From JAAUTT01 sp963846585 (lineage in GTDB: Bacteria; Bacteroidota; Bacteroidia; Bacteroidales; JAAUTT01): a stretch of 64,000 nt of DNA. Position numbers and translations under genes: made by a program. Below the pieces are notes generated by a model that did no database searches, was not told where the DNA came from, and saw nothing but the letters and a program-made list of their open reading frames with translations. Of the stretch, positions 62,998 to 64,000 are shown piece by piece. Position 1 is the first letter of the stretch. The number at the start of each line of letters is the position of its first letter. The stretch covers positions 1 to 64,000 of the forward strand of contig CAWJWO010000001.1 of assembly GCA_963846585.1 (NCBI GenBank). Direction: 5' to 3'.

Positions 62998-64000
62998 ATG
63001 GCCAATAATAAAAAGTTAGACATATGGGTAAATGAATGGGCTCAACTGTGCCAGCCCGATGCTATTCACTGGTGCGATGGTTCCGGGGAAGAAAACCAAA
63101 TGCTGCTTGACCTTATGGTTAAAAGTGGTATGGCAGTTAAACTGAATAATGCTAAACGTCCTGATAGTTATTATTTTCAGAGTGATCCAAGCGATGTCGC
63201 CAGGGTGGAGGACCGTACCTATATTTGTTCAGAAAAACAGGAAGATGCCGGTCCTACAAATAACTGGAGGGATCCTAAAGAAATGAAGGATACCCTTCGT
63301 TCAATGTATAAAGGTTCCATGAAAGGACGTACCATGTATGTTATTCCTTTTAGTATGGGGCCACTTGGTTCAAAAATTGCACATATTGGCATTGAAATTA
63401 CCGATTCGCCTTATGTTGTGGTAAACATGAGGATTATGACCCGCATGGGCAAGGCAGTTCTTGATATTTTAGGCGACAATGAATTTGTTCCGTGTATCCA
63501 TTCTGTAGGTGCCCCGTTGAAACCTGGCCAGAAAGACTCCAAATGGCCCTGCGCCCCTATCGAAAATAAATATATATCCCATTTTCCTGAAACAAATGAA
63601 ATATGGTCGTACGGAAGCGGATATGGCGGAAATGCCCTTCTTGGGAAAAAAATGCTTTGCGTTGCGGATAGCGTCCAACATGGCAAAAAGACAAGGATGG
63701 CTTGCAGAACACATGCTCATCATGGGAATTACAAACCCTAAAGGCGTAAAAAAATATATTGCGGCAGCATTTCCAAGTGCTTGTGGCAAAACAAACCTGG
63801 CAATGCTGGTTCCCACTATTCCCGGATGGAAAGTTGAAACAGTCGGAGATGATATAGCATGGATGAAATTCGGCGACGACGGCCAGTTGTACGCCATTAA
63901 CCCTGAAGCCGGATTCTTCGGTGTTGCACCTTATACATCGATGGAAACTAATCCGAATGCAATGCTTTCGGCACGATCAAACACTATATTCACCAACACA
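62998..64000 (+). CDS. pckG: Phosphoenolpyruvate carboxykinase (GTP), 3' partial, one frameshift
   Basis: This enzyme converts oxaloacetate + GTP to PEP + CO2. The first frame (62998 to the stop at 63741) gives the family's N-terminus: LDIWVNEWAQLCQPDAIHWCDGS, VARVEDRTYICS, GRTMYVIPFSMGPLGSKIAHIGIEIT, and WSYGSGYGGNALLGKK. From there the correct protein continues in the next frame: CFALRIASNMAKR, MGITNPKGVKKYIAAAFPSACGKTNLAM (GTP/metal loop with the catalytic Cys), then VGDDIAWMKFG, to the end of the window. The switch happens at a run of seven A (63646-63652), with one A too many. A homopolymer sequencing error is the simplest explanation; true inactivation is possible. Confidence 0.9.

Overview
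The window comes from an AT-rich member of the Bacteroidota, probably a Bacteroidales/Marinilabiliales-type polysaccharide-associated bacterium. The signs are a one-piece hybrid two-component sensor (propeller to AraC), a protein with a type IX secretion (Por) sorting tail, TonB receptors with HmuY-like lipoproteins, a Nudix-type sugar regulator, and promoters matching the Bacteroidota consensus (TTG, 19-20 bp, TAnnTTTG). No rRNA, tRNA or CRISPR array was recognised.

Region 1 (1-3430) is accessory. It holds the 3' part of a clearly more GC-rich TonB receptor, a 119-127 bp inverted-repeat mini-element, and a decayed Tn3-family transposase. Region 2 (3430-6541) pairs a SiaC-like (DUF1987) protein with a three-PAS hybrid histidine kinase. 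Region 3 (7027-10999) is a compact divergent unit: an Rrf2 regulator faces an operon for a soluble ABC ATPase, a Cys-rich G3E-type GTPase, a NifS-type cysteine desulfurase and a multi-cysteine Fe-S protein. It looks like a metallocofactor maturation or activation module whose target is not in the window, and it is the best candidate for an under-described system. Region 4 (11472-13630) is a complete-looking group II intron with a visible EBS1-IBS1 match. Region 5 (13848-21760) holds a glycosyltransferase, a receiver protein, a histidine kinase whose own receiver domain has decayed, two small unknown genes, a second SiaC-like gene, a stop-interrupted IS4-family element and a chemoreceptor.

Region 6 (21832-25665) has a rubrerythrin-like lipoprotein with a degraded diiron site, a CBM10-polySer-GH5 lipoprotein that looks imported from a cellulolytic gammaproteobacterium-type source, a DoxX/MauE-thioredoxin membrane protein and a barrel protein. 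Region 7 (26022-38143) is a pentose locus: the hybrid sensor, a sugar/H+ symporter, xylose isomerase, xylulokinase, a Nudix regulator and a GPH symporter. Region 8 (38282-46579) is mostly housekeeping (GroES-like protein, hydrolase, RecR, Nudix hydrolase, two MFS/GT genes, PurA) plus a third SiaC-like gene facing a receiver gene. Region 9 (46744-53750) contains a secreted protein built of four 140-residue repeats, then a HmuY-TonB-HmuY uptake unit. Region 10 (53978-64000) has an aldo-keto reductase, another hybrid kinase, a CDF transporter, XerD, pyruvate phosphate dikinase and a GTP-type PEP carboxykinase with a homopolymer frameshift, running off the window.

Two themes cut across the window. 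SiaC-like proteins recur three times next to receiver/hybrid-kinase genes with related receiver domains, suggesting a duplicated signalling cassette. From about 31.8 kb onward most gene junctions carry short repetitive 'phrases' (TTAGTTG, ACCAAGAGCCAGGA, CCTTCGACTACGCTCAGG, TTTATAAACC and others) that are shared between distant loci and absent from the first 30 kb. Several genes are broken or frameshifted (Tn3 transposase, IS4 transposase, one receiver domain, the TonB signal peptide, PEPCK); the last two are at least as likely to be sequencing errors as real lesions.
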